Shown: positions 33,326-43,111, numbered from the stretch's first letter. The stretch: 64,000 bases of DNA from SIG607 sp045533195 (GCA_045533195.1 JAZSHI010000007.1:62001-126000), one strand, 5' to 3'. The notes: a model not told the origin generated them from the letters alone. A program made the numbers and translations.

Positions 33326-34375
33326 TTATCTTTTAAGGCTACTGACCAGCGGTAAAATTTTTCGTTGAACACAATTAGACATTGAGCCTATTATAACCAT
33401 ACAGCCGCTCTTTTTCTTTTTCATAAGATAAGTAATTAAAGCATATATTTTGTTCTTTGCTTCGAATGTCTGCAGTACTCTTTGTGTTACACTATCCTCA
33501 AGCATCTGCTTTGCCAAACGCTTTTGTTGAGCAAAACCTAAATTTGCATTCTTTGAACAATTCCTTGCTACAGCGGAAATATAGTGTTTAATATATCCCT
33601 TTAATATTTGCTGGAGATATTTACCGTCGTACAAATTGTGGGAATGCAGAAAACCTTCCTCCAGCGAAAATTTACGCTTGGCAAGCTCAAAAAAAAGCGG
33701 ATTATAACTACTTGCCAAGGTAACGTGCGCCGGCTTACGATAGTAATAAAACTCCTCGCTTATTGAACGCACACGTTCAGCATATTCAAACACATTAATA
33801 TTGTAAAGAAAATCTTCAATGAGTTTAGTCTCTTCAAATCTTACGCTTAATTTTTGAATAAATTCTCTTCTATATGCTTTGTTACAAGCATACTGAAACA
33901 CTCTAGCGTCCGATAAACAGTAAAACATTTCAGCCATTTCATTACTTGCAGTTGCACAAAAGTTTTCAGGAATAAGACTTTCGGTGCGTACAGTAACGCC
34001 TTTTTTATTCTCATAGCAAAGTTTTATTCCGTAAACCAAAATATCCGGTTCATCCTCTAAATGAGCAGAACATTTTTCAAGTGTTTTGGAATCAATAGTG
34101 TCATCAGAATCCACAAACATTATATAATCTCCCAATGCCGCCTCAATTCCTGTGTTACGTGCAAAACCAAGTCCCTCGTTTTTTGGTTTATGAATAACAC
34201 GAATTCGGCTATCGCTTTCAGCGTAGCCGTCACACATCTTAGGACAGTTATCGGGAGATTTATCATCAACCAAAATAATTTCAAAATCGGTATAGGTTTG
34301 ATTTAGGAGAGACTTAACACACTCGTCAAGATATTTTTCAACTTTATATACCGGAACAACAATAGAGAAACACAT
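33326..34375 (-). CDS. Glycosyltransferase family 2
   Basis: 349 aa. N-terminal GT-A domain: SIVVPVYKVEKYLDECVKSL, EIILVDDKSPDNC and the DxD motif MFVDSDDTID. A helical C-terminal region ends in a basic segment. It adds one sugar of the repeat unit; donor and acceptor unknown. It starts 3 bp after the next GT gene in the operon. Confidence 0.9.
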   Translation of the reverse strand: MCFSIVVPVYKVEKYLDECVKSLLNQTYTDFEIILVDDKSPDNCPKMCDGYAESDSRIRVIHKPKNEGLGFARNTGIEAALGDYIMFVDSDDTIDSKTLEKCSAHLEDEPDILVYGIKLCYENKKGVTVRTESLIPENFCATASNEMAEMFYCLSDARVFQYACNKAYRREFIQKLSVRFEETKLIEDFLYNINVFEYAERVRSISEEFYYYRKPAHVTLASSYNPLFFELAKRKFSLEEGFLHSHNLYDGKYLQQILKGYIKHYISAVARNCSKNANLGFAQQKRLAKQMLEDSVTQRVLQTFEAKNKIYALITYLMKKKKSGCMVIIGSMSNCVQRKILPLVSSLKR

Positions 34376-34378
34376 AGC

Positions 34379-35140
34379 TTAATTCCCTTTATACTTTTTA
34401 AGACCCATAACGCCCCAACGAACTAGGTTAGTTATGCTTTTAAATACACCGAGTTTTAAGTAATCTCTATAAAAGCGATACTGCTTTTTGATAAGTTTTT
34501 TCTTATTACCCGTTGTTGAATTAGCAAGTACACGATAGCGAGCAATTACTTTTGGGTTACCGTATGCTTTATCCTCCAATTTAACAATATCAAGCCAATA
34601 TGCATAGTCGTCACGCATACTCTTAAGTTCTTCTCGGAGATAAATTTTTCCGTGTCTCTCAATGTTATAAATACCGGTTAGGCAACCGATATAGTTAGTC
34701 ACCATCATATCCTTGGTAGTAATTTCACTGCGGCAGATAACCGGATTTAAAATCTCGTTTCCGTTTTCATCAATACATTTATAAGAGGAGTAAACACAAA
34801 CAGCGTCCTTTTCAGTCATAAAAGCTATTTGTTCGGAAAGGAAATCCGTTTCCCAGATATCATCAGCATCCAAAAGAGCAATATACTGACCTTCAGCACT
34901 GCGTATGCCGTTGTTTCGAGCAGCTGCTGAACCCGCATTTGCCTGCTGCAAAAATTTGATACGGCCATCATTCTCCATATAATTACGAACTATTTCAGCC
35001 GAATTATCCTTCGAACCGTCATCAATAATTATCATTTCCCAATTGTCATAACTCTGAGCTATGACTGAATCTATAGTTTCCGAAATATATTTTGCTCCGT
35101 TATAACAAGGTGTGATAATAGATACAAGTCCTTTAATCAT
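34379..35140 (-). CDS. Glycosyltransferase family 2
   Basis: 253 aa. Start VSIITPCYNGAKYISETIDSV, EMIIIDDGSKDNS and ALLDADDIWETDFL are standard GT2 motifs. It is one of two GT2 enzymes of the operon and follows the initiating sugar transferase at 27 bp. Confidence 0.9.
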   Translation of the reverse strand: MIKGLVSIITPCYNGAKYISETIDSVIAQSYDNWEMIIIDDGSKDNSAEIVRNYMENDGRIKFLQQANAGSAAARNNGIRSAEGQYIALLDADDIWETDFLSEQIAFMTEKDAVCVYSSYKCIDENGNEILNPVICRSEITTKDMMVTNYIGCLTGIYNIERHGKIYLREELKSMRDDYAYWLDIVKLEDKAYGNPKVIARYRVLANSTTGNKKKLIKKQYRFYRDYLKLGVFKSITNLVRWGVMGLKKYKGN

Positions 35141-35167
35141 TAAATTTCTCCTTAAATACCATGAAGT

Positions 35168-36580
35168 TCAGCGTTTTTTTAGGCTGATTTCTTCAAGCAA
35201 CTCTTCTTTTAAATGCTCATTGTCCTGAGCTACGTCTATACCTTCAGTACTGTCTTTACTAAACATAATTCTGATGGTCAAAAAGATAAGCTTGATATCC
35301 AAAAGTAATGAATAATTTTCAATATACATCATATCAAGTCTCAGTTTGTCATAAGGGCTGGTGTTATATTTTCCGTAAACCTGAGCATATCCGGTAAGGC
35401 CGCCCTTAACTTTCATACGATAACGAAATTCAGGCATATCCTTACAAAATTCGTCAACAAAGACTCTTCTCTCAGGACGGGGGCCCACAATTGACATATC
35501 TCCCTTAAGGATATTCAATACCTGAGGAAGTTCGTCAAGACGGGTTGCACGTATAAATCTTCCAACCTTAGTGATTCTTGGGTCACGTTCACTTGCAAGT
35601 ACGACGCCGGAATATTTTTCAGCATCAGTTATCATACTGCGGAACTTTAGTATTTCAAATTCACGTTCATTCAAGGTGAGGCGTTTCTGCTTATATAAAA
35701 CAGGGCCTCCGTCTTCAATCTTTATAGCAAGTGCCACAAGAATCATAATCGGAGAGGTAACAGCAGCTACAATAAAACTGATAACAATATCCATTAAACG
35801 CTTGAAAAAACGTTGAGGAAGAGACATTACACTGCCCTTCATTAAAAGCAACGGTGTATCAAACAGTCTAATCTCCTTGCCGCCTCGTACAATAATATCC
35901 GAAATTTTCGGAACGGTATAGACACTAAGTTGATTTTTATAGCAAAACTTAAGAATGTCATTACGTCTTTGAGGTTCAAGATCGTTTATGACAACAGCAT
36001 CATACTTAACTATTTCAGCAAATATTTCATCTAAATCACCCTCTGCAGAAATAAGCTTCGTAATGTTATACTTATCACGTCTTGCATCCATCTTTATTTT
36101 AATTCCGACAGCATTTCTGGTGCCATATACTAAAACCATATTGTGAGGTGCATACAAAAAATGATATATACGTGAGTATATAAAAATAACAACAATAACT
36201 GCCACAAGCTGAATGCCCGTAAGCACGAGCATAGGCAAGGGAGTAATCATTGTATTTGCAATTAAACAAAGTTGAAAATAGGTTATGAAATTAACAATTA
36301 AAAGTGCAATTCCCTGTCCCATTCCAATGTCCAAGGAACGCAAATGTCCAAATTTAAAGCAATCCATATTACTGAACATAACAACAATCAGTAATCCGTA
36401 CACACCGGCAAGTACATATTTACCATTATAAAAGTAATCCGGAAAATGACCGCCAACATATCCGTAGTAATTACGCCACATAACATAATATAAAACAGAT
36501 AAAAAGGCAACCTCTAAAAGACACTCAATACCGCGAATAATACTCTTAGAAGCTCCGCGTCTGCTTTTTTTATTTATCAA
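35168..36580 (-). CDS. Initiating polyprenyl-phosphate sugar transferase (EpsL/WcaJ-like)
   Basis: 470 aa from a TTG at 36580 that follows AAGGCGG. The open frame goes on to 36676, but an ATG there would lie at the likely transcription start, so the TTG is preferred. There are four to five N-terminal helices, a CoA-binding-like middle part and the C-terminal transferase domain (KRLMDIVISF, KFRSMITDAE, RATRLDELPQVLNIL, GDMSIVGPRPERR). It links the first sugar phosphate to undecaprenyl phosphate. Confidence 0.9.
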   Translation of the reverse strand: MINKKSRRGASKSIIRGIECLLEVAFLSVLYYVMWRNYYGYVGGHFPDYFYNGKYVLAGVYGLLIVVMFSNMDCFKFGHLRSLDIGMGQGIALLIVNFITYFQLCLIANTMITPLPMLVLTGIQLVAVIVVIFIYSRIYHFLYAPHNMVLVYGTRNAVGIKIKMDARRDKYNITKLISAEGDLDEIFAEIVKYDAVVINDLEPQRRNDILKFCYKNQLSVYTVPKISDIIVRGGKEIRLFDTPLLLMKGSVMSLPQRFFKRLMDIVISFIVAAVTSPIMILVALAIKIEDGGPVLYKQKRLTLNEREFEILKFRSMITDAEKYSGVVLASERDPRITKVGRFIRATRLDELPQVLNILKGDMSIVGPRPERRVFVDEFCKDMPEFRYRMKVKGGLTGYAQVYGKYNTSPYDKLRLDMMYIENYSLLLDIKLIFLTIRIMFSKDSTEGIDVAQDNEHLKEELLEEISLKKR

Positions 36581-36687
36581 GTTATTACACCGCCTTAGAA
36601 ATATAAACAAGTTTGTATATATGAATTCAAACAACTTGGCAAAGTAAAAATCTATACACAACACAAACATCAACATTTTTCTTTAAG

Positions 36688-36716
36688 ATTATACCATACT
36701 TTATTTTGGAAATCAA
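36688..36716 (-). promoter_or_regulatory. promoter of the surface-polysaccharide operon
   Basis: On the minus strand TTGATT (36716-36711) and TATAAT (36693-36688) are 17 bp apart. Transcription would begin near 36681, giving a ~100-nt leader before the TTG start. The leader and the 36720-36940 region show no gene; a loose inverted pairing (GGTGTAAAATC with GATTTTAGATACACC) is visible around 36800-36875. Confidence 0.72.
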
Positions 36717-36944
36717 CAACTTTCCCCAAATATCGATACAAAAAACGCATATTGCAGCTATCTTATTATAGGCACGTAACACAATACTCAACGCGGTGTA
36801 AAATCCCCAAACATATTTAGAACATAATATTCATGAAATCGAAAATTTTGTGCCGATTTTAGATACACCGTATATCCATTTTAACGTTATATCACATTTT
36901 ATTTTTAAAGTAAACGTATAATATGTTTGTTATGAAATGATTTT

Positions 36945-37146
36945 ATGGCTAATAAGAGTGTTTCAATCAGAATCGAGGAGGAAATGCTGAATAAAATTTC
37001 ATACATTGCCGATTACGAAAGCAGAAGCGTAAATAGTCAGGTGCTTATTAATAAGGGAAAACATCAAAGCCTTTTAAAAAGCCAACGGCACTATTGAAGG
37101 CAAGATAACCCCCGCTTCAAATGTTAAACCAACACGAAAACAATAA
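36945..37146 (+). pseudogene. Ribbon-helix-helix protein gene, frameshift plus nonsense
   Basis: ATG 36945 opens an RHH frame: SVSIRIEEEMLNKISYIADY and ESRSVNSQVLI. Near 37050 two bases appear to be missing; the next frame reads IRENIKAF, then a TAA where GAA is expected, then KANGTIEGKITPASNVKPTR to TAA at 37144-37146. The first frame ends at a TGA (37095-37097), giving a 50-aa product that lacks the normal second helix. It is most likely a decayed small regulator. Confidence 0.7.
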
Positions 37147-37172
37147 AAGCTCTCAGACCGAGAGCTTTTATT
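37145..37172. terminator. bidirectional terminator
   Basis: AAAAGCTCTC pairs with GAGAGCTTTT around AGACC; it lies between the RHH relic (+) and bioY (-). Confidence 0.85.
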
Positions 37173-37204
37173 ATTTTCTTTTTTCCAGTGTAAGTTCATA
37201 ATTT

Positions 37205-37738
37205 TTAAAGCCTATTTTTCACAGGCAGTCCTATACCGACCGCCGCTAAAGCCTTTACTATATCTATAGGCACAAAGGGAGCCACACAAACAGTTAATGC
37301 CGTATAAAAATTAGTGTCTGTCACTAAAATATATTGTAACGTCCCGAAAATATAGCAAACGGCAATACCTAAAAAGCAACTTAATAAAGAAATAATAAAC
37401 CTAAACACCGTGTTTTTAATTTCAATTTTAGTTAAAAGTGAAACTATTAAAGCCAGTAAAGGATATGACCATATATATCCGCCCGTAACACCGAAAAGCA
37501 CACCAAAGCCGCCGCTTCCGCCGGAAAAAACAGGAAGTCCCACAGCGCCCATAATAACATATACAAAAGTAGCACTCAAAGCTTCAAAAGGAGAAAGAAT
37601 CAAAGCGCAAAGCATAACGGCAAGAAGAGTAGCAGACACGGGTACTGTTCCTATAGGAATAACTATGAAGGAGCTTACGCAGATTATTGCCGCAAAAATT
37701 CCGCAACGCACAATTTTATACAGTGACTTATTTTGCAT
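37205..37738 (-). CDS. bioY: Biotin transporter BioY (ECF S component)
   Basis: 177 aa with about six helices. The BioY pattern is visible: PIGTVPVSATLLAVMLCALIL, YVIMGAVGLPVFSGGSGGFG and TGGYIWSYPL. It binds biotin and needs the shared ECF energy-coupling module, encoded elsewhere. Its promoter (TTGACA 37800-37795, TATTAT 37777-37772 on the minus strand) lies just outside the MITE-like element. Confidence 0.93.
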   Translation of the reverse strand: MQNKSLYKIVRCGIFAAIICVSSFIVIPIGTVPVSATLLAVMLCALILSPFEALSATFVYVIMGAVGLPVFSGGSGGFGVLFGVTGGYIWSYPLLALIVSLLTKIEIKNTVFRFIISLLSCFLGIAVCYIFGTLQYILVTDTNFYTALTVCVAPFVPIDIVKALAAVGIGLPVKNRL

Positions 37739-37817
37739 TCAATATTTTCTCCTTTCTCACTAATATTTTTCATAATAATTCAAAAAATATTAATTGTCAA
37801 CACAGGGACACTTGTGC

Positions 37818-38030
37818 TATAATGGTTTTAGTTAGTCGAAACAGAAACTTTAGTTACTGTTTCGACCGCAAATATGTAATTTGCGGTCAAATTATCCGTG
37901 ATAATTTGACTAAACCCATTGCAATGAGTATGGTGCACAATTAAATTCTTTGAAAATTTAATTGCGCAAAGCCGATAAAATCGGCTTGTCGAAGCGCTTT
38001 TGGGCGTTTCGACAAACTATAATCATTATA
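37818..38030. mobile_element. MITE-like palindromic element, 213 bp
   Basis: The ends are inverted repeats: 37818-37840 against the reverse complement of 38008-38030 agree at 20 of 23 positions. The ends start with TATAATG and end with CATTATA, so a TA duplication is possible, typical of IS630/Tc1-type non-autonomous elements. Inside is a row of hairpins: GTCGAAACAG/CTGTTTCGAC (37835-37866), ACCGCAAAT/ATTTGCGGT (37865-37887), an 11-bp stem at 37886-37910, CAATTAAATT/AATTTAATTG (37938-37964), AAGCCGAT/ATCGGCTT (37969-37987) and TTGTCGAA/TTCGACAA (37986-38015). It has no coding capacity. Confidence 0.75.
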
Positions 38031-38068
38031 ATTATTTATATAAACTATCTTGCTGAAAGGTGACGCAA

Positions 38069-38698
38069 ATGATTAACGAAAAAGCACTCAACAACATTTC
38101 ATACGGTCTTTACGTTCTGACCGCAAAAGAAGGAGAAAAAGACAATGGCTGTATTATAAACACAGTATCTCAGGTTACCGCTTCTCCCCTTTCTTTAAGC
38201 ATTACTGTAAATAAAAACAATTTAACCCACGATATGATACTAAGTACCGGCGTATTTAACGTTTCGGTTATTGCCGAAGGCGCTTCCTTTGACCTGTTTA
38301 CACAGTATGGATTTAAAAGCGGAAGAAATGAAGATAAGGTGCCTAAAGACGCTAAAAGAAGTGAAAACGGAATTGTTTACGTGGACAATAACGTTAATAC
38401 CGTAATCTGCGCAAAGGTAAAAAACACCGTTGACCTTGGCACCCATACTCTTTTTATTGCCGATGTCACCGAAACTATCGACCTTTCCTCTTCTCCTTCT
38501 GTGACCTATGCTTATTACCACAAAAATATAAAACCTGCCCCCGTAAAACAGTCGGGAGGCGGCAAAAAATGGGTTTGTATCATATGCGGTTTTGTTTATG
38601 ACGATTCCAAGGAAAAAATCCCCTTTGAAGAGCTGCCTGAAGATTGGGTTTGCCCCCTTTGTATGCACCCAAAGAGCGATTTTGAACTTATGGATTAA
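38069..38698 (+). CDS. Flavin reductase-rubredoxin fusion protein
   Basis: 209 aa from ATG 38069 (AAAGGTG site). Residues 1-150 are an FMN-binding flavin-reductase domain (ISYGLYVLTAKEG, INTVSQVTASPLSLSI, TYAYYHKN). The C-terminal ~50 residues are a rubredoxin with WVCIICGFVYDD and WVCPLCMHPKS. Such fusions pass electrons from NAD(P)H to oxygen-detoxifying proteins or other acceptors in anaerobes. The gene lies directly downstream of the MITE-like element. Confidence 0.92.
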   Translation: MINEKALNNISYGLYVLTAKEGEKDNGCIINTVSQVTASPLSLSITVNKNNLTHDMILSTGVFNVSVIAEGASFDLFTQYGFKSGRNEDKVPKDAKRSENGIVYVDNNVNTVICAKVKNTVDLGTHTLFIADVTETIDLSSSPSVTYAYYHKNIKPAPVKQSGGGKKWVCIICGFVYDDSKEKIPFEELPEDWVCPLCMHPKSDFELMD

Positions 38699-38764
38699 TA
38701 TGGTTGCAAAATCTATCTCGGTGTGATAAAATCATAAATAATATAAAAATCAAGGAGATATATT

Positions 38765-40006
38765 ATGTTTTACGACAGATTAAGTGAATTTGACAGCGAA
38801 GTTTATGCTTCGGTTAAAAGAGAAAACGAGCGTCAGTCTCACAATATAGAGCTTATTGCAAGTGAAAATATTGTTAGCGAAGCCGTTCTTCTTGCCGCAG
38901 GAACTCCCCTTACCAACAAGTATGCAGAGGGATACCCCGGCAAACGTTATTACGGCGGTTGCTGCTTCGTTGACGAGGTAGAAGAAATTGCAAGACAGCG
39001 CGCAAAGAAGCTTTTTGGCGCCCAGCACGCAAATGTTCAGCCCCATTCGGGAGCAAGTGCTAACCTTGCCGTATTCTTTGCTCTTTTAGAGACGGGTGAC
39101 ACCGTTCTTTCTATGAATCTTTCTGAAGGCGGACATCTTTCCCACGGTTCTCCCGTTAACATTTCCGGTAAATATTTTAACATCATTCCCTACGGTGTTG
39201 ACGAAACCACACAGACTATCGACTACGATTTAGTGGAAAAACTTGCTATTGAAAATAAGCCTAAGCTTATATTGGCAGGCGCTTCTGCTTATGCAAGAGC
39301 CATTGACTTTAAGCGTTTTCGCGAGATTGCCGACAAGGTTGGCGCATATCTTCTCGTTGATATGGCTCACATTGCAGGTCTTGTTGCCGCAGGACTTCAC
39401 GAAAATCCTGTTCCCTATGCCGATGTTGTTACCACCACTACCCATAAAACCCTTCGCGGTCCCCGTGGCGGCCTTATTCTCTGCAAGGAACAGTATGCTA
39501 AGCAGATAGACAAGGCTATATTCCCCGGTATTCAAGGCGGTCCTTTAATGCACATTATTGCCGCTAAGGCTGTTGCTCTCGGTGAAGCACTTACCGATGA
39601 ATTTAAAGAATATCAGAAGCAGATTATTAAAAATGCCGAATGTCTTGCAAAGGCTCTTAAAGAAGAAGGCTTTAATATTGTTTCAGGCGGTACCGATAAC
39701 CACCTTATGCTTTTAGACCTTAGAAATATGAACCTTACCGGCAAGGAATTTGAACATATGCTTGATGAAGTTCACATTACCGCCAATAAAAATACCATTC
39801 CTGCCGATCCTCAGAGTCCTTTTGTAACCAGCGGACTTAGAATCGGAACCCCTGCCGTTACAAGCCGAGGCTTTAAAGAGGCAGAAATGAAGAAGATTGC
39901 CCATTGGTTAAAGCTTGTTGCTACCGATTTTGAAAACAGCAAGGAAGCTATTACCAAAGAGGTTATCGAGCTTTGTAATCAGTATCCCATCTACAGTGAA
40001 AAATAA
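38765..40006 (+). CDS. glyA: Serine hydroxymethyltransferase
   Basis: 413 aa. The PLP site VTTTTHKTLRGPRGG with its lysine is clear, along with IELIASENIVSEAV, YAEGYPGKRYYGGC and NVQPHSGASANLAV. It interconverts serine and glycine and loads one-carbon units on tetrahydrofolate. A plausible promoter is TTGCAA-17-TAAAAT just upstream, around 38703-38731. Confidence 0.96.
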   Translation: MFYDRLSEFDSEVYASVKRENERQSHNIELIASENIVSEAVLLAAGTPLTNKYAEGYPGKRYYGGCCFVDEVEEIARQRAKKLFGAQHANVQPHSGASANLAVFFALLETGDTVLSMNLSEGGHLSHGSPVNISGKYFNIIPYGVDETTQTIDYDLVEKLAIENKPKLILAGASAYARAIDFKRFREIADKVGAYLLVDMAHIAGLVAAGLHENPVPYADVVTTTTHKTLRGPRGGLILCKEQYAKQIDKAIFPGIQGGPLMHIIAAKAVALGEALTDEFKEYQKQIIKNAECLAKALKEEGFNIVSGGTDNHLMLLDLRNMNLTGKEFEHMLDEVHITANKNTIPADPQSPFVTSGLRIGTPAVTSRGFKEAEMKKIAHWLKLVATDFENSKEAITKEVIELCNQYPIYSEK

Positions 40007-40026
40007 TTTTAAGCGAGGATATAATT

Positions 40027-41070
40027 ATGTCTAAAACATTAAAATTTTCTCTTTTTGCAGACTTTCATTACAAAAAAAGAATGTATGCTGTAACTAAAAA
40101 TGACCTTTTAAAAATTTTAGAGAGAGCAGAAAAAGAACAGGTTGAAGCAATCCTCCACGCAGGTGATTTTAGTAATGATTATAACGGTTCCAAAGAAGTA
40201 ATAGAACCACTTTTAAACAACAAAATGGGCGTTCCCGTTTGCGGTGTTTACGGCAATCACGAGCTCGAGTGTAGAAACACAATGAGTGATGTAACCAAGT
40301 TTTTGACCAACGATAAAAACGCCGTTTGGGGTACCAAAGACGGTAAAATCGGCGACGGAAGTATTGCTTATTACTATACCGACATCAAAAATTTCCGTAT
40401 AATCTGTACCGATACCAACTATTCCTTTAATAAGGAAGGCTTTTGGGAGCATAACCGTACGGGCAGCTGGGGGCCTCCAAATGAAAATATTTTAGGTAAC
40501 AGCCTTAGCACCGCACAGCTTTGTTGGCTTGAAGAAGTGCTCATTAAATCCGCTAAAGAAGGCAAAAAATGTATTGTTATAAGCCATGACAGTTATTCAG
40601 GCAAATTCAGAAGTACTTCACCTGATGCTGCACGTGTAAGAAATCTTTTTGCTTGTGCCAACTCCATTAAAAAGGGCACAGTTATTATGGCGATAAACGG
40701 TCATATACATACAAATAATGCCGAAATTATAGATAATGTATTTTATCTTGATATGAACACCACAAGAAACAGTTGGTGGCAGTTAAAGGGTAGTGAACAC
40801 TACACCGAAGAACACACCTACACCTATACCGAATATGAAAACGGTGAAGCGAAAGAAACCTATGAACGTTCTTTAGGTCTTGATACAATGAGCAAAAACA
40901 CTTGGTGCACAAAGGATGCGCTAAACGCTATAGTTACCATTACCGAAGAGGGCGAAATCACTATTGAAGGTATGGAAAGCGAATACGTTTACGGCGTACT
41001 TCCTCCCGAAACCAAATGGAATGACTGCGAACCAAGAGTTATTTCAGGAAATTGGAAGCTGGATATATAA
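40027..41070 (+). CDS. Metallophosphoesterase family protein
   Basis: 347 aa. Calcineurin-like motifs are in order: LFADFHYKKR, LHAGDFSNDY, VYGNHE, VISHDSYSG and NGHIHTN. The length and lack of signal suggest a cytoplasmic phosphoesterase; the substrate is unknown. It follows glyA at 20 bp and precedes the GH127-like gene. Confidence 0.88.
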   Translation: MSKTLKFSLFADFHYKKRMYAVTKNDLLKILERAEKEQVEAILHAGDFSNDYNGSKEVIEPLLNNKMGVPVCGVYGNHELECRNTMSDVTKFLTNDKNAVWGTKDGKIGDGSIAYYYTDIKNFRIICTDTNYSFNKEGFWEHNRTGSWGPPNENILGNSLSTAQLCWLEEVLIKSAKEGKKCIVISHDSYSGKFRSTSPDAARVRNLFACANSIKKGTVIMAINGHIHTNNAEIIDNVFYLDMNTTRNSWWQLKGSEHYTEEHTYTYTEYENGEAKETYERSLGLDTMSKNTWCTKDALNAIVTITEEGEITIEGMESEYVYGVLPPETKWNDCEPRVISGNWKLDI

Positions 41071-41149
41071 ACCTAAAAAGCGCTTTTTTATATTGCTTTT
41101 TTCAGTCAATGTTGTATAATAATCTAAACATATAGTATGGAGGTTTATT

Positions 41150-43111
41150 ATGTTAAAGCTTTATAAGGAAAATACAGCAAATTATCCCAGACTTAAAACC
41201 GATAAACACTTTATAAACTATGAAAACGAGTATCAATTCGATGAAATCACCCATAAAACAATGAAATTCACCGAAGAAAATCAGGCTTTAAAGGAAGAAC
41301 TTTGGATAGATTTCGCCAATCAGTTTACCGACCAAATTGACGGTCCGGACACCGGCTGGCGCGGTGAATATTGGGGCAAAATGATGCGAGGCGCTTGTTT
41401 TGTATATTCCTACACAAAAAATCAAAAGCTTCTTGAAGTTTTAACAGCAACAGTGCGTCACATTTTAACCACTCAGGATGAAAAGGGCAGAATATCCTCC
41501 TATACCGTAGCGCAGGAATTTACGGGTTGGGATATTTGGAGCAGAAAATACGTGCTTTTAGGTATGCAGTATTTCCTTGAAATAAACGAAGATAAAGAGC
41601 TGGAAAAAGAAATTATAGCTTCTATGTGCCGTCAGGTAGATTATCTTATTTCAAAACTCGGCAATAGAGTTGAAGGCAAAATTCCGATTACCCGTACTGC
41701 AAAGCATTGGTACGGACTTAATTCTTCTTCTGTTTTAGAGCCTGTTGTACGCCTTTATAACATAACCGGAGAGGAAAGATTTTTAAAATTTGCTAAATAT
41801 ATTGTCAGCGAAGGCGGTTGTTGGGTAGAAAACGTATTCCATTTAGCCGAAAAAAAACAGTTAAAGCTTCACCAATACCCCGTTACAAAGGCTTATGAAA
41901 CGACCTCTTGTTTTGAAGGACTTTTAGAGCTTTACAGAATAACAGGAGAAGAGTGGTACAAAACCGCAATTCTTAATTTTGCCGATTTAATTTTAGAAGA
42001 TGAGTTTACTGTTATAGGTTCTGCGGGCTGTACTCACGAGCTTTTCGACCACTCTAAAGTACGTCAGTCAAACACCACCAACTTTTTCGTTATGCAGGAA
42101 ACCTGTGTTACCGTAACGTTGATGAAGTTCTTTATGCAGCTTAACCTCTTGACTGCCGAGCCCAAATATATTGATGCTTACGAAATTTCATACTACAACG
42201 GTTTTTTGGGTGCTGTAAATGTTGAAGGCAGACTTGCTGACAGCACAACCTTAGATGAAGAACGCGCTAATAATCCTGCTATTGTTCCTGTTGTTTTGCC
42301 CTTCACAAGCTACAGTCCTCTAACTACGGGAACCAGAGGTGGAAACATCGGCGGACTTAAGGTTATGAAGAACAACAAATATTATGGCTGTTGCGTATGT
42401 ATCGCAGGCGCAGGTATAGGCAGTGTTCATAAAACTGCTCTTATGACCACCGAAAATGGCTTGGCGCTAAACCTTTATATAAACGGTGTTATGCGCTCCT
42501 TTGCTCCAAAGGGCAGTCCCGTTGAAATAAAAATTGACACAAAATATCCTAATGATAATACCGTTAAAATCACCGTTAACAATTTGGGCAAGGAAAAATT
42601 CACCTTAAAGCTTCGTAATCCTTCCTTTAGCAATAACACTAAAATCGCTCAAAACGGAACAGAAATCGAAGTTAAAGCAGGATACAATGAGATTATATGT
42701 AAAAACGCAACAGAAGTCATCGATATCGTCTTCGATATGCCCCTTACTGTTGTTAAACCTATCCCCTATGGTAATCAGGTGCTTATGAACAAGGTTATCT
42801 GGGGCGCAAACAGTATAGTTATTCCTACTTATGATGAAGAAGACCCCGAAGCGAAGAACACTATTGCTCTTCAAAGAGGTCCTCTTATGTTAGCTCAGGA
42901 TTCACGTTTCGGATACGATATGACAAAAGCGGCAAAAATCGTTAATGAAAACGGTATTGCTTCTTTTGAAAAAGCAACTGCCGATTTCGAAACCTTGCTC
43001 ACACTAAACGTAAAGACCGAAGACGGATATATCACACTTTGCGATTACGCAAGTTCAGGAAAACTGCTTGACGAAGATAACAAAGCAGCCGTTTGGATAA
43101 AGAATATCTAA
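41150..43111 (+). CDS. Beta-L-arabinofuranosidase-like glycoside hydrolase (DUF1680/GH127-type)
   Basis: 653 aa. The (alpha/alpha)6-barrel part shows RGEYWGKMMRGACFVYSYT, TGWDIWSRKYVLLGMQYF and TKAYETTSCFEGLLELY, with TGEERFLKFAKYIV repeats. C-terminal beta domains follow (LNLYINGVMRSFAPKGS, VIWGANSIVIP). This fits the DUF1680 family, whose characterised members cleave beta-L-arabinofuranosyl linkages. No signal peptide is seen, so it is probably intracellular. Promoter-like TATAAT lies around 41117. Confidence 0.78.
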   Translation: MLKLYKENTANYPRLKTDKHFINYENEYQFDEITHKTMKFTEENQALKEELWIDFANQFTDQIDGPDTGWRGEYWGKMMRGACFVYSYTKNQKLLEVLTATVRHILTTQDEKGRISSYTVAQEFTGWDIWSRKYVLLGMQYFLEINEDKELEKEIIASMCRQVDYLISKLGNRVEGKIPITRTAKHWYGLNSSSVLEPVVRLYNITGEERFLKFAKYIVSEGGCWVENVFHLAEKKQLKLHQYPVTKAYETTSCFEGLLELYRITGEEWYKTAILNFADLILEDEFTVIGSAGCTHELFDHSKVRQSNTTNFFVMQETCVTVTLMKFFMQLNLLTAEPKYIDAYEISYYNGFLGAVNVEGRLADSTTLDEERANNPAIVPVVLPFTSYSPLTTGTRGGNIGGLKVMKNNKYYGCCVCIAGAGIGSVHKTALMTTENGLALNLYINGVMRSFAPKGSPVEIKIDTKYPNDNTVKITVNNLGKEKFTLKLRNPSFSNNTKIAQNGTEIEVKAGYNEIICKNATEVIDIVFDMPLTVVKPIPYGNQVLMNKVIWGANSIVIPTYDEEDPEAKNTIALQRGPLMLAQDSRFGYDMTKAAKIVNENGIASFEKATADFETLLTLNVKTEDGYITLCDYASSGKLLDEDNKAAVWIKNI

